From: HGM12998 sp900756495
GTDB taxonomy: Bacteria; Bacillota; Clostridia; Oscillospirales; Oscillospiraceae
Length of the DNA: 64,000 nt
Assembly: GCA_958477305.1 (NCBI GenBank)
Contig: CAUEFI010000004.1
Span: 1-64,000 of the forward strand
Direction of reading: 5' to 3'
A program made the translations under genes and the position numbers. Shown piece after piece: positions 39,239-48,222 of this stretch (positions are counted from its first letter, which is position 1; every line of letters starts with the position of its first letter). The notes under the pieces are model-generated. The model had not been told where the DNA came from. It searched no databases and was given only the letters and a program-made list of their open reading frames with translations.

Positions 39239-39481
39239 TTACCCGTTCTCCTCCCCCGCCTCGTCCAGCGGAACAGGCCGCTCCGGAGCAATGGTAGAGA
39301 TGGCGTGCTTATAGATCACCATCTGCTTGTCCTCATCGGTGGTAAGGACCACCACAAAGGCGTCATATCCCGCGATGGTTCCCCGAAGCTGATAGCCGTT
39401 CATCAGGAAGAGGGTCACGTGGACACGGCTTTTCCGTGCCCGGAGGAGAAAGAGGTCCTGCAGGTTGTTTGTCTTTTGCAT
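39239..39481 (-). CDS. hfq: RNA chaperone Hfq
   Basis: ATG 39481 gives 80 residues beginning MQKTNNLQDLFLLRAR. The Sm1 region (VTLFLMNGYQLRGTIAGYDAFVVVL) and Sm2 motif YKHAISTI are complete. Hfq hexamers help small RNAs pair with mRNAs. It follows mutL closely (93 bp), but the usual miaA gene between them is absent. An upstream in-frame ATG at 39529 has no good ribosome binding site. Confidence 0.96.
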   Translation of the reverse strand: MQKTNNLQDLFLLRARKSRVHVTLFLMNGYQLRGTIAGYDAFVVVLTTDEDKQMVIYKHAISTIAPERPVPLDEAGEENG

Positions 39482-39574
39482 AGTTGGATACACTCCGTTT
39501 CTCTTTAGAATGCATCCATAATATACCAAATTATTCCAGATATCGTGTCGAAATCTGGGGCCTTTCCCGGGAAA

Positions 39575-41506
39575 TTATGCGCGCTTAAACTGTTTCTCCA
39601 GCTGCTGCCTGGTGAGCTCTATCGCCACGGGGCGGCCGTGGGGACAGTACCTGACTGTGCCCGCCATGACTGCCTCGGCTACCCGAAGGAGCTCGGCCGT
39701 GCCGTTTTTTTGCCCGCCCTTGATGGCCGCTTTGCAGGCCATGGTATGGAGCAGGGTATCCCGGACGGCCTCGGGGTCGGCGGAGCCTGTGGTGAGGAGC
39801 TTTCCGGCCAGCTCGGAGAGTGTGCCTTCGATATCTCCGGCGTCCACATCCGAAGGGGCCCCCCGGACAATGAGACTTCCGCCGCCAAAGTCCTCGGCTT
39901 CAAAGCCAAAGCGGCGCAGAAGCGGCAGGTGCTGAAGGAGAATGGCGCCCTCTTCACCGGGGAGCTGGAGGACCACGGGAGTCAGCAGGGTTTGCACCAT
40001 AGGGGTGTAGCCCGCCGCCTTGAGCCGGTCAAAGTGCATCCGTTCGTGGGCGGCATGCTTGTCGATAAGGACGACCTTATCTCCCTGCTCCACAATGATG
40101 TAGGTGCTCAGCACCTCTCCCGCCAGATGCCAGGGCTCGGGGGCGGAGGCGGGCCCGGGAGCCGGATCTGGAGTGGGAACCGGCGGCTGCGCTTTCGCCT
40201 GAGCGGAGACGGAATCCGGACGGGCGGAAGACGGCGCAGGGACATCATGGGTGTGGACGGTACGCCGCTCCGGCAGAGACGGGGGCGCTTCCGCCGGCAT
40301 CTGCAGGGACGCGCCCGATGGGGGAGGAGCAGAGCAGGGCTTGCCCTCTGCAGCAGAAGGGCGGACGGCACTGAGAGCGGGGCCTCTCTTAGGCGCGGTA
40401 AAGTCGTGGAGGGGCAGTGCGGCGGTCAGGGGCTGCGCAGGCACGTCCAGGACCGTCTGGCGGGGGGTGACGGTATCGTGCCTCTTGGGGGGCTCCAGCA
40501 CCGCTGTCGGCCGGGTTCTGTCGCCCTCCAGGGCCGACTTCACAGCGTAGTATACCGTCGAAAAGACCTGCTTGTCACTGCCGAACTTAACCTCGGTCTT
40601 GGTGGGGTGCACATTTACGTCCACTGCGTTGAGCTTAGTGGTCAGATGGAGGACGCAGGCAGGAAATTTCCCCACCATTTTCTGGTTGGCATAGGCCTCT
40701 TCCAGGGCTGCCGCCATGGTGCGGGATTTGACATACCGTCCGTTGACAAAGAAGTGCTGATAGCCCCGGGTGCCGCGGCAGCAGGCGGGCAGGGATGCAA
40801 AGCCGGAGACCGACATCCCCTCTCCCGACCCCTCCACCGGGATGAGCCCCAGGGCCAGATCCCGGCCGAAGACGCTGTAGACGGAGGAGCGCAGAGCGCC
40901 GTCGCCGGGAGTGAGCAGCTCCTGCCTGCCGTCCCGGAGAAACTTCACACTCACCTCCGGGTGAGAGAGCGCCAGGCGCTGGACGGCGGCAAAGACGGCG
41001 GCGCCTTCAGCGGCGTCCTTTTTCATAAATTTCAGTCTCGCCGGTGTATTGAAAAAGAGATCTTTGACCACCATTGTGGTTCCGGCGGGGCAGCCCGCCT
41101 CCTCCCGGCCGGTGACGGCCCCGCCCTCCAGGGAGACCGCCGTCCCAAGGGGCGCTCCGCCGGGACGGGTAAGCAGGTCAATCCGGGAGACGGCGGCAAT
41201 GGCGGCCAGGGCCTCCCCCCGGAAGCCCAGTGTGCCGATGGCCTCCAGGTCATACTCGCTGCGGATCTTGCTGGTGGCGTGGCGGAGAAAGGCGGTTTCG
41301 GCATCCTCTGCGGCAATACCGCAGCCGTCGTCCGTGACCCGGATGAGAGACATGCCGCCGTTCTGGATTTCCACAGTGACTTTGGAGGCGCCGGCATCAA
41401 TGGCGTTCTCCATAAGCTCCTTGACCACACTGGCCGGGCGCTCCACCACCTCACCGGCGGCGATAAGGTCGGCTACATGGGGGGCCAGCTGTTGAATATG
41501 GGGCAT
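39575..41506 (-). CDS. mutL: DNA mismatch repair protein MutL (with endonuclease motif)
   Basis: The 643-residue protein has the GHKL ATPase domain (ENAIDAGASKVTVEI, DDGCGI and TLGFRGEAL) and a proline-rich linker at about 335-460. The C-terminal domain has the metal-binding motif DKHAAHERMHFD, plus ACKAAIK and CPHGRP. These show the nicking endonuclease used by bacteria that lack MutH. It is in an operon with mutS, separated by a CPBP protease gene. Confidence 0.97.
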   Translation of the reverse strand: MPHIQQLAPHVADLIAAGEVVERPASVVKELMENAIDAGASKVTVEIQNGGMSLIRVTDDGCGIAAEDAETAFLRHATSKIRSEYDLEAIGTLGFRGEALAAIAAVSRIDLLTRPGGAPLGTAVSLEGGAVTGREEAGCPAGTTMVVKDLFFNTPARLKFMKKDAAEGAAVFAAVQRLALSHPEVSVKFLRDGRQELLTPGDGALRSSVYSVFGRDLALGLIPVEGSGEGMSVSGFASLPACCRGTRGYQHFFVNGRYVKSRTMAAALEEAYANQKMVGKFPACVLHLTTKLNAVDVNVHPTKTEVKFGSDKQVFSTVYYAVKSALEGDRTRPTAVLEPPKRHDTVTPRQTVLDVPAQPLTAALPLHDFTAPKRGPALSAVRPSAAEGKPCSAPPPSGASLQMPAEAPPSLPERRTVHTHDVPAPSSARPDSVSAQAKAQPPVPTPDPAPGPASAPEPWHLAGEVLSTYIIVEQGDKVVLIDKHAAHERMHFDRLKAAGYTPMVQTLLTPVVLQLPGEEGAILLQHLPLLRRFGFEAEDFGGGSLIVRGAPSDVDAGDIEGTLSELAGKLLTTGSADPEAVRDTLLHTMACKAAIKGGQKNGTAELLRVAEAVMAGTVRYCPHGRPVAIELTRQQLEKQFKRA

Positions 41507-41530
41507 AGGGAATTCCTTTCTAAGGGCCTG

Positions 41531-42220
41531 TCAGAGGGACCAGACCAGGGTGAAGAGGTTGATGACAGCGTGAAGGCCAATGGGCGTCCAGACAGAACCG
41601 CCGTTGTCGTAGGCCCAAGTACAGGCCAGGGATATGGGAAGGTACTGAACGAAAAGCAGGAGATAGCGGGGGTCCACCCCGTTCCAGGTAAACATGAACT
41701 GCCACACACAGTAGAGGGCGTAGGCCATCACGGAGAGGCACCAGGCCAGCGGACGGCTGTACCGGCGCAGACAGCCGAAGAGGAGCCCGCGGAAAAGGGT
41801 CTCCTCCACAATGGGCATCAGGATGACCAGAATAACCACTGTGGCCGCCGGAGAGAGGGCGAATTGTTCGGGATAGCTGTAGGAATTGGGGTTTTCCACC
41901 GGATAGGGAATACGCATGACCAGGAAATGAAGGACTGCCGCACCTGCAAGGCCGGTAACAAAGGCGAACAGATTCTCCGGGAGCCAGTCCAGGATCATGT
42001 GGAAGCCGTGGCGCAGAAAGCTCCAGAAGACCAGAAAGACCAGTACCGCCGATACCAGATAGTAGAGCACATTGGCTTCCGCTACGGGGATTTCTCCACC
42101 GATGCCCCGCTGAATAGCGCCCATCAAAAGGGGAAAGACGCCTACATACAGGGCAAAGAAGACCCACCCCCGGATGGCTTCCGGGCGGGTAATCTGGGGG
42201 CGCCATGGGCGTCTCTTCAT
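41531..42220 (-). CDS. CPBP-family intramembrane glutamic endopeptidase
   Basis: The 229-residue protein has about seven membrane segments. The CPBP/Rce1 catalytic motif EETLFRG follows VILVILMPIV, with later PISLACTWAYDNGGS and IGLHAVINL supplying the other conserved His and Asn. Family members process peptides or bacteriocin-related proteins in membranes. It lies between mutS and mutL, an unusual position; its 3' end is 24 bp from mutL. Confidence 0.88.
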   Translation of the reverse strand: MKRRPWRPQITRPEAIRGWVFFALYVGVFPLLMGAIQRGIGGEIPVAEANVLYYLVSAVLVFLVFWSFLRHGFHMILDWLPENLFAFVTGLAGAAVLHFLVMRIPYPVENPNSYSYPEQFALSPAATVVILVILMPIVEETLFRGLLFGCLRRYSRPLAWCLSVMAYALYCVWQFMFTWNGVDPRYLLLFVQYLPISLACTWAYDNGGSVWTPIGLHAVINLFTLVWSL

Positions 42221-42308
42221 GGGGAGGCTCCTTTCTGTTGTCGGAGGACGGGTTGTGTTGCACGGCGCCGCCCCATAGATCGCACCGCGCGGCTCGTTTG
42301 GGGGGCTG

Positions 42309-44906
42309 CTACAGCTTCTGCTTCAGTTCAAAGATCAAGTTCATGGCCTCAATGGGTGTCAGGGTATTCACGTCGATTCTCCTGAGGCGTTCAGCCACCT
42401 CCTGGGCGCCCATATCCAGCATGGAGATCTGGTCTTCAGATGGGACGGCGGGTGCTGGAGCCTGGACGTTGCCGCCGGCCTCCAGCTCGGCGAGGATCTG
42501 CCGGGCCCGGCGGATGACCGCGTCGGGCACCCCGGCCAGCTTGGCCACCTCTACGCCGTAACTCTGGTCGGCCCCGCCACGGACGATCTTACGCAGGAAG
42601 ATCACATCGTCCTTTCGCTTTTTGGCGGCGATGTTATAGTTTTTTACACCGGGGAGGGCACCCTCCAGACAGGTGAGCTCATGGTAGTGGGTGGCAAAGA
42701 GAGTCTTGGATCCCAGACGGCGTTTGTCGGCGCAGTACTCCAGCACGGCCCGGGCGATGGCCATACCGTCATAGGTGGAGGTGCCCCGGCCGATCTCATC
42801 CAGAATAAGGAGGCTCTTGGCGGTGGCGTTTTTCAGCAGCTCTGCCACCTCGGTCATTTCCACCATAAAGGTGGACGCCCCTGCGCTCAGGTCATCGCTG
42901 GCCCCGATGCGGGTGAAAACCCGGTCCACGATGCCGATGTGGGCGGCTTTGGCGGGAACAAAGGAGCCCATCTGGGCCATAAGGACGATGAGGGCCACTT
43001 GGCGCATGTAGGTGGACTTGCCCGCCATGTTGGGGCCTGTGATGATGGCCAGGGTGTTCTCGCCGGTGTCCATCACGGTGTCGTTCGGGACAAAAAGGCT
43101 GTTTTTCAGTACCCGCTCCACCACCGGATGCCGGCCCTCGACAATCTCGAGCCGGTCGGAGAGATCCACCTCCGGCCGGCAGTAGCCGTTGTCGGCGGCC
43201 ACGGCGGCGAAAGAGGTGAGCACGTCCACCTGGGCGCAGGCGGCGGCGGAGCGCTGAATCCGCCCCACCTCGGCGGCGGTCTTCTCCCTCAGCTCACAGA
43301 AGAGCTGAAATTCCAGGGCGGTCACCTTGTCCTGGGCGGAGAGGATGGTGTGCTCCATATCCTTCAATTCCTGGGTAATAAAGCGCTCGCAGTTGGCCAG
43401 GGTCTGCTTGCGGATGTAGGTGTCGGGCACCAGATCGTAATAACTCTTGGAGACCTCGATGTAGTAGCCGAAGACTTTGTTGTAGCCCACCTTCAGGCTT
43501 TTGATGCCGGTCTTCTCCTTCTCTCTGGCCTCGATGGCGGCCACCATACCCTTGCCGTTCTGCAGGATGTCACGGAGCTGATCGACCTCGGAGTTGTAGC
43601 CGCCCTGGATGAAGCCGCCCTCCCGCACCGAGAAGGGAGGGTCCTCGACGATGGCCCGGGAGATGAGGGTGCGCAATTCGGTGAGGTCGTCCAGTTCCTC
43701 CCGCAGGACGGCCAGGAGGGAGGAGGAATAGGGCTCCAGAAGCTTGCGCAGGGAGGGGAGCTTTCCCAGTCCGGCGGCAAGGGAGGCCAGGTCCCGCCCC
43801 CCGGCGGTGCCGTAGACGATGCGGCCGATGAGCCGCTCCAGGTCACCCACCTCCCGGAGACAGAGGACGATCTCCTCCCGGCCGATGGTGTCGCCCGAGA
43901 GATCGGACACCGCCCCCAGGCGCTTGCCGATCTGGGCGGGGCTCAGAAGGGGACGCTCCATCCAGGAGCGGATGAGGCGGCGGCCCATGGGAGTCTTCGT
44001 CCGGTCCAGCACCCACAGCAGGGAGCCTTTCTTTTCCTTGGTGCGCAGGGTCTCGGTAAGCTCCAGGGTCTGCCGGGCGGTGAGATCCAGCTCCATGTAC
44101 TGGCCGGAGGTGTAGTATTTGAGCTCAGAGAGGTGGGAGAGATCGGTTTTCTGCGTCTCGTACAGGTAGGAGAGGAGCCCGCCGGCGGCCAGGGCGGCAC
44201 TCCCGGTGAGACTGGGCAGGTCCTCCAGTCCGGTCTTAAATTGTCTCTCCAGGCTGGCCGGAACGGCAGCGCCGTCGTACCGGTCCGCCCCGCCGTTTTC
44301 ACAGCGGCACTCCAGCCGGGAGACCAAGAAGTCCAGCAGGGCGGCGTCGGCATAGGCCTCCTCCGAGAGCACTGCCTCACGGGGGGAGAAGCGGCCCAGC
44401 TCGTTGTAGAGGTGCTCACCGGAGAGGGCCCCGGCAAAGGAGGTAGCCCAAACCTCTCCGGTGGAGATATCACAGAAGCACAGCCCCACATCCTCTCCGG
44501 CGCGATACACCGAGCAGATAAAGTTGTTGCGCCCCTCCTCCAGCATGGACTCGGAGATGACGGTGCCGGGGGTCACGATGCGGATGATATCCCGGTCCAC
44601 CAGCCCCTTGGCGGTGGACGGGTCCTCCATCTGCTCACAGATGGCAACTTTGTAGCCCTTGGAGATAAGCCGGGCGATGTAGGCGTCGGCGCTGTGGTAG
44701 GGTACCCCGCACATGGGGGTACGCTCGTCGGCGGGCTTGCCCCGGTCGCGGGTCGTGAGGGTCAGCTCCAGCTCTTTGGAGACTAGCCTGGCGTCCTCGT
44801 TGAACATCTCGTAGAAGTCGCCCAGGCGGAAAAATAGAATACAGTCCGGGTGGAGCTCCTTCATTCTGACGTATTGCTGCATCATGGGGGTCAGTTCCGA
44901 TGGCAT
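42309..44906 (-). CDS. mutS: DNA mismatch recognition protein MutS
   Basis: The 865-residue protein has the mismatch-reading motif ILFFRLGDFYEMFNEDA at the N-terminus (Phe-x-Glu as FYE), connector and lever domains, and the ABC-type ATPase with GPNMAGKSTYMRQ. Walker B is LLILDEIGRGTSTYDG, and the C-terminal FATHYHELT follows. It binds base mismatches and recruits MutL. It is encoded between miaB and mutL. Confidence 0.98.
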   Translation of the reverse strand: MPSELTPMMQQYVRMKELHPDCILFFRLGDFYEMFNEDARLVSKELELTLTTRDRGKPADERTPMCGVPYHSADAYIARLISKGYKVAICEQMEDPSTAKGLVDRDIIRIVTPGTVISESMLEEGRNNFICSVYRAGEDVGLCFCDISTGEVWATSFAGALSGEHLYNELGRFSPREAVLSEEAYADAALLDFLVSRLECRCENGGADRYDGAAVPASLERQFKTGLEDLPSLTGSAALAAGGLLSYLYETQKTDLSHLSELKYYTSGQYMELDLTARQTLELTETLRTKEKKGSLLWVLDRTKTPMGRRLIRSWMERPLLSPAQIGKRLGAVSDLSGDTIGREEIVLCLREVGDLERLIGRIVYGTAGGRDLASLAAGLGKLPSLRKLLEPYSSSLLAVLREELDDLTELRTLISRAIVEDPPFSVREGGFIQGGYNSEVDQLRDILQNGKGMVAAIEAREKEKTGIKSLKVGYNKVFGYYIEVSKSYYDLVPDTYIRKQTLANCERFITQELKDMEHTILSAQDKVTALEFQLFCELREKTAAEVGRIQRSAAACAQVDVLTSFAAVAADNGYCRPEVDLSDRLEIVEGRHPVVERVLKNSLFVPNDTVMDTGENTLAIITGPNMAGKSTYMRQVALIVLMAQMGSFVPAKAAHIGIVDRVFTRIGASDDLSAGASTFMVEMTEVAELLKNATAKSLLILDEIGRGTSTYDGMAIARAVLEYCADKRRLGSKTLFATHYHELTCLEGALPGVKNYNIAAKKRKDDVIFLRKIVRGGADQSYGVEVAKLAGVPDAVIRRARQILAELEAGGNVQAPAPAVPSEDQISMLDMGAQEVAERLRRIDVNTLTPIEAMNLIFELKQKL

Positions 44907-44986
44907 GGCGGGTTCTCCTTTTCTCTCTCTTTGGGGAGGGGACGGCGTTCAGCGGCCCCGCAGCGGCGGGGCCCAGCCGGGGCGGA

Positions 44987-46390
44987 CTAGGCCAGCTCAC
45001 CGAACAGGGACCACTTGTTGGCCCCTGTGATATGGAGCTGGACAAAGGTTCCGATGAGGGAGGCCTCCCCCTCCAGCCGGACCAGGCGGTTGCCGGGCGT
45101 CCGGGCGGTAAGCCCCTTGCCGTCCCGCCCATCCACCAGGCAGCGGACGGTCTTCCCGATATAGGCGGCATGGCGCTCCTCGGAGATCCGGTCCTGCACC
45201 TCCACCAGCCGCTGGAAGTTTTTCAGCTTCTCCTCCCGGCTCATGGGGTCGGGCATCTCAGCCGCCGGGGTTCCCTTCCGGGGGGAGTAGATAAAGGTAA
45301 AGAGGGCGTCGAAGCGGACCTCCTCGATGAGGCTCAGGGTCTCCTCAAATTCCTCTGTAGTCTCGCCGGGAAAGCCAACGATGACATCGGAGGTGAGTAC
45401 GATATCGGGGATGAGGGTCCGCAGGGCACGCACCTTCTCCAAATAGCCCTCCCGGGTATACCGCCGGTTCATCTCGGAGAGTACCCGGTTATTCCCCGCC
45501 TGGAAGGGCAGGTGGAAAACCGGGGCCACCTTTTCGCACGCTGCCATGGTCTCGAAGAGCTTTTGGGAGGCGTCCTTGGGGTGGCTGGTCATAAAACGCA
45601 GGAGAAAGTCACCGGGGATGTCGTTGGCGGCGCGGAGCAGGTCGGCAAAGTCCATGGGTGCCTCCAGATCCTTGCCATAGGAGTTGACGTTTTGGCCCAG
45701 CAGGGTGATGTCCCGGTAACCCGCCTCCGCCAGGTCGCGGATCTCGGAGAGGATGACCTCGCTCTCCCGGCTGCGCTCCCGGCCCCGTACATAGGGGACA
45801 ATGCAGTAGGAGCAGAAGTTGTTGCAGCCATACATGATGGACACCCAGGCCTTGACGCCGTTCTGGCGCACGACGGGAATGCCCTCAGCGATGGAGCCGC
45901 TCTCGTCGGTGTTCTCAAAGACGCGGCCCCGGCGGCTTACTACCCTCCAGAAAAGCTCGGGGAATTTCCACAGGGCGTGGGGGCCAAAGAGGAGATCCAC
46001 ATGGCGGTAGGACTGCCGGATCTTCTCAGCCACGTGGCCCTCCTGGGCCATACAGCCGCACAGGCAGATGATCTGCCCCGGATGGCGGCGCTTGGTGTGA
46101 ATCAGCGCCCCCACGTTGCCCAGAACCCGGTCCTCAGCGTGTTCCCGTATGGCGCAGGTATTGATGACGATGACATCGGCCTCGTCCTCGGACTGGGTGA
46201 AGCCGTAACCCATCTCGGATAGATAGCCCCGGATGCGTTCGGAGTCGGCCTCATTCTGCTGACAGCCATAGGTGTCCACGAAGGCCAGGGGGGTATGGGT
46301 CAGGGCCTGATTGCGCTCCAGCACCTTTTGGCAGAAGTCCAGCTGCCCGGCCACCTGTTCGGGGGTAATGCGCGTCGTCTCTCGCTTCAA
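44987..46390 (-). CDS. miaB: tRNA-2-methylthio-N6-dimethylallyladenosine synthase MiaB
   Basis: The start is TTG 46390, preceded by GGAGG at 10 bp; the open frame continues upstream to 46651 but that sequence is a terminator and phage DNA. The 467-residue radical-SAM protein has an N-terminal UPF0004 domain (VDTYGCQQNEADSERI). Next is the CxxxCxxC iron-sulfur motif in MYGCNNFCSYCIVPYVRGRERSR. A C-terminal TRAM domain follows. It methylthiolates i6A37 in tRNAs. MiaA, which makes i6A37, is not in the window. Confidence 0.95.
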   Translation of the reverse strand: MKRETTRITPEQVAGQLDFCQKVLERNQALTHTPLAFVDTYGCQQNEADSERIRGYLSEMGYGFTQSEDEADVIVINTCAIREHAEDRVLGNVGALIHTKRRHPGQIICLCGCMAQEGHVAEKIRQSYRHVDLLFGPHALWKFPELFWRVVSRRGRVFENTDESGSIAEGIPVVRQNGVKAWVSIMYGCNNFCSYCIVPYVRGRERSRESEVILSEIRDLAEAGYRDITLLGQNVNSYGKDLEAPMDFADLLRAANDIPGDFLLRFMTSHPKDASQKLFETMAACEKVAPVFHLPFQAGNNRVLSEMNRRYTREGYLEKVRALRTLIPDIVLTSDVIVGFPGETTEEFEETLSLIEEVRFDALFTFIYSPRKGTPAAEMPDPMSREEKLKNFQRLVEVQDRISEERHAAYIGKTVRCLVDGRDGKGLTARTPGNRLVRLEGEASLIGTFVQLHITGANKWSLFGELA

Positions 46391-46457
46391 AATATGTTTC
46401 CTCCAGAGGGTATACAATAATAAAGAATCATACCATTTTTTCGTCGGAAAAACAAGA

Positions 46458-46537
46458 GGGCCCGCCTGTAAAGGCGGGCCCGAAAATGCTATCAATAAGA
46501 GTAACAAGGGATTTCCCTTTGTTACTCTTATTTTTTT
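46458..46537. terminator. Pair of stem-loops at the chromosome-prophage junction
   Basis: The first stem pairs 46458-46466 with 46473-46481 (perfect GC, 6-nt loop). The second pairs 46494-46507 with 46519-46532 (perfect 14 bp plus an inner GGG/CCC) and is followed by a T-run to 46537. They separate the miaB 5' region from the first phage gene and would stop transcripts crossing the junction. Confidence 0.85.
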
Positions 46538-46561
46538 GTCGCAATCGGAGGTGAAAAAGCC

Positions 46562-46813
46562 ATGAGCGAAAAATACATTAGCCCCGCCGAACGGGAGTAT
46601 ATCGCCAAGGCGTGGCGCAATTACGCGAGTGTGGCGGAGATCGCCACGCACCTGGGGAAATCCAGAAAAACGATCTACGCAGAATTACGGAGAGGCCAGG
46701 ACGGTGAAAAGCTGGACCGGAACCAGCGCCCTGTCTATGACCCGGAACTGGCGCAGCGCCGTTTCCAGGCTAACCTCCGACGCAGAGGCAAGCCCCAGCA
46801 GGCGGGCACCTGA
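46562..46813 (+). CDS. Small HTH protein, IS30-type DNA-binding domain
   Basis: The 83-residue protein resembles the N-terminal HTH of IS30 transposases. SPAEREYIAKAWRNYASVAEI and THLGKSRKTIYAELRRGQDG form the helices. It lacks the DDE catalytic part, so it is probably a stand-alone regulator or DNA-binding protein of the phage. It is the first gene to the right of the host/phage junction. Ribosome binding site CGGAGG. Confidence 0.75.
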   Translation: MSEKYISPAEREYIAKAWRNYASVAEIATHLGKSRKTIYAELRRGQDGEKLDRNQRPVYDPELAQRRFQANLRRRGKPQQAGT

Positions 46814-46844
46814 TACGGAAGAATTGAAAAGGAGATAAAACGCA

Positions 46845-47315
46845 ATGGGCAAAAGAAAAGAAATCAAGTTCATGTGCCGGGACGGGCGGACATTCGAGGG
46901 ACGCCAGGACGGCGTAATGTTCTGGATCCGCAAAGATCAGAAGCGAGAGCAGGACGGCCTCCCGGCTTTCTATGTGGCGGCCAATGACATCAAGGGCAAG
47001 GGCCGAACGATTTATACAGCTGGGCATGAGTATTTCACCCTGGAGGGCGCAAAAGAACTTTGCCAGCAGATCATGGCCGGAGAGGCCAACCTGGCGGAAC
47101 GAAAAGCCAGATACGCGGCGGAGGACATGGAAAAAGAACGGCGGGCGGTTGCGTCTGCCACCGAGCAAGCCAAGGCTTTCCGGGACAAGCTGGAGGCCGC
47201 CGGGATCTCCTATCACGAATTGCTGGCGCTGGAGCAGGCACATGAGGACCTGGGCAACATGGCCCACAATATCCTGCTGGGCTGGGAGAATGGGGAGGGC
47301 TTTCCAAATGGGTGA
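46845..47315 (+). CDS. Phage protein of unknown function
   Basis: The 156-residue protein has a beta-rich N-terminus (about 1-75, with FMCRDGRTFEGRQDGVMFW) and a helical coiled-coil C-terminus (about 76-145, AERKARYAAEDMEKERRAVA). It overlaps the next gene by 8 bp. The ribosome binding site AAAAGGAG is good. No family is recognised. Confidence 0.75.
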   Translation: MGKRKEIKFMCRDGRTFEGRQDGVMFWIRKDQKREQDGLPAFYVAANDIKGKGRTIYTAGHEYFTLEGAKELCQQIMAGEANLAERKARYAAEDMEKERRAVASATEQAKAFRDKLEAAGISYHELLALEQAHEDLGNMAHNILLGWENGEGFPNG

Positions 47316-47658
47316 ACAGACCGTGACCGCGGCGGAGGTTCTGCACGATAGCAAGTCGGAATTGCAGGAACTGGGCGTAAGCGCAGAGCGGGCGGCGGAA
47401 GCCTGCCGGAAGCTGGGCGAAGCCTGGGCGCAAGCCACTATGACCATTGAGGCCGTGGCACCAGCTTTCTGCAGATGGATCCGCAAGGTGGCGGCGGAGG
47501 TGGCGGCACAGCAGGAAATGGAAACGGCGCTGCGCTGGGCGTCGGTTGACAACCGCCCGCTTTATAACCGCTACCGCCACACCAAAAAGAAGCGGATCCG
47601 CAAGAAGTACGCCAAGCGGATCCTGGAATGGTACAGAACGGAGGTGGCCCCGTGTTGA
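47308..47658 (+). CDS. Phage protein of unknown function
   Basis: ATG 47308 follows GGGGAGGGC, giving a 116-residue, basic, mostly helical protein. Its tail RHTKKKRIRKKYAKRILEWY is strongly positive and may bind nucleic acid. It overlaps both neighbours by a few bases, as expected in a phage operon. No family is recognised. Confidence 0.75.
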   Translation: MGEQTVTAAEVLHDSKSELQELGVSAERAAEACRKLGEAWAQATMTIEAVAPAFCRWIRKVAAEVAAQQEMETALRWASVDNRPLYNRYRHTKKKRIRKKYAKRILEWYRTEVAPC

Positions 47659-47981
47659 GGCTGAAAGCCAACAAAACCAGCCTTTACAATCTGGTGGCGA
47701 CATACAAGCCCCTGCCGGGTATGCGCCGCGTGGATTTCCAGAAAGCGAATGGCCGCCCGGACTACTGGCTGGAATGGACGACGGACGACGGCCACACGAA
47801 AGCGTTTCTTTCCTCCTCCCTGGGGCACCCGATCCTGACGATCACGACGCACGACGCGGCGGGCGGGCAGCTGTACCATGAGGCGCACCGCCTTTCCGTT
47901 GAGGGCCTGCGGGAGCGCGGCATGGTGGAGGAAGTCACCACCGCCATGGAGAGGAGGCGGCAGGCGCATGGCAGAGCGTAA
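47652..47981 (+). CDS. Phage protein of unknown function
   Basis: GTG 47652 overlaps the previous stop and gives 109 residues (GGAGGTGG upstream). The sequence is mixed alpha/beta, with TTHDAAGGQLYHEAHRLSVE near the C-terminus. No family is recognised. It overlaps the following gene by 14 bp. Confidence 0.7.
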   Translation: MLRLKANKTSLYNLVATYKPLPGMRRVDFQKANGRPDYWLEWTTDDGHTKAFLSSSLGHPILTITTHDAAGGQLYHEAHRLSVEGLRERGMVEEVTTAMERRRQAHGRA

Positions 47982-48222
47982 CGACATGACCGCGGCCATG
48001 GTGACGGCCTACACCTCCCCGCAGCTGGCCGCAATCAACGAATACCTGGAGGCGGAAAAGGCCGTCAGGGCTGCGGCTGAAATATTAGGGCTTGACGCGG
48101 ATCTGATGATTGCGGAGGCGGAGGGGCTGGCACGGGCTACGACATTTTCAAACGTGGAGGCCCTTTATTTCGTGGCAGATCAAGCCGCCAGCGGAAAGCG
48201 GGAGGTGAACGGCCATGCCTGA
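47968..48222 (+). CDS. Small phage protein of unknown function
   Basis: ATG 47968 follows GAGGAGG and gives 84 residues, mostly helical (AAINEYLEAEKAVRAAAEIL). It overlaps the MT-A70 gene by 8 bp. Function is unknown. Confidence 0.7.
   Translation: MAERNDMTAAMVTAYTSPQLAAINEYLEAEKAVRAAAEILGLDADLMIAEAEGLARATTFSNVEALYFVADQAASGKREVNGHA

Noticed and set aside
39545..42385. Long open frame (946 codons) antisense to mutL and the CPBP gene
   Set aside because: It spans two real genes on the opposite strand, has Gly/Arg-rich low-complexity sequence and no known motifs.
42681..44786. Long open frame (701 codons) antisense to mutS
   Set aside because: Shadow of mutS with no initiation signal or similarity.
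44900..46222. Long open frame antisense to miaB
   Set aside because: Its sequence is the complement of conserved MiaB motifs and has no protein-like features.
46391..46651. N-terminal extension of miaB
   Set aside because: It would translate two terminators and the start of a phage gene in reverse; the TTG at 46390 follows GGAGG.
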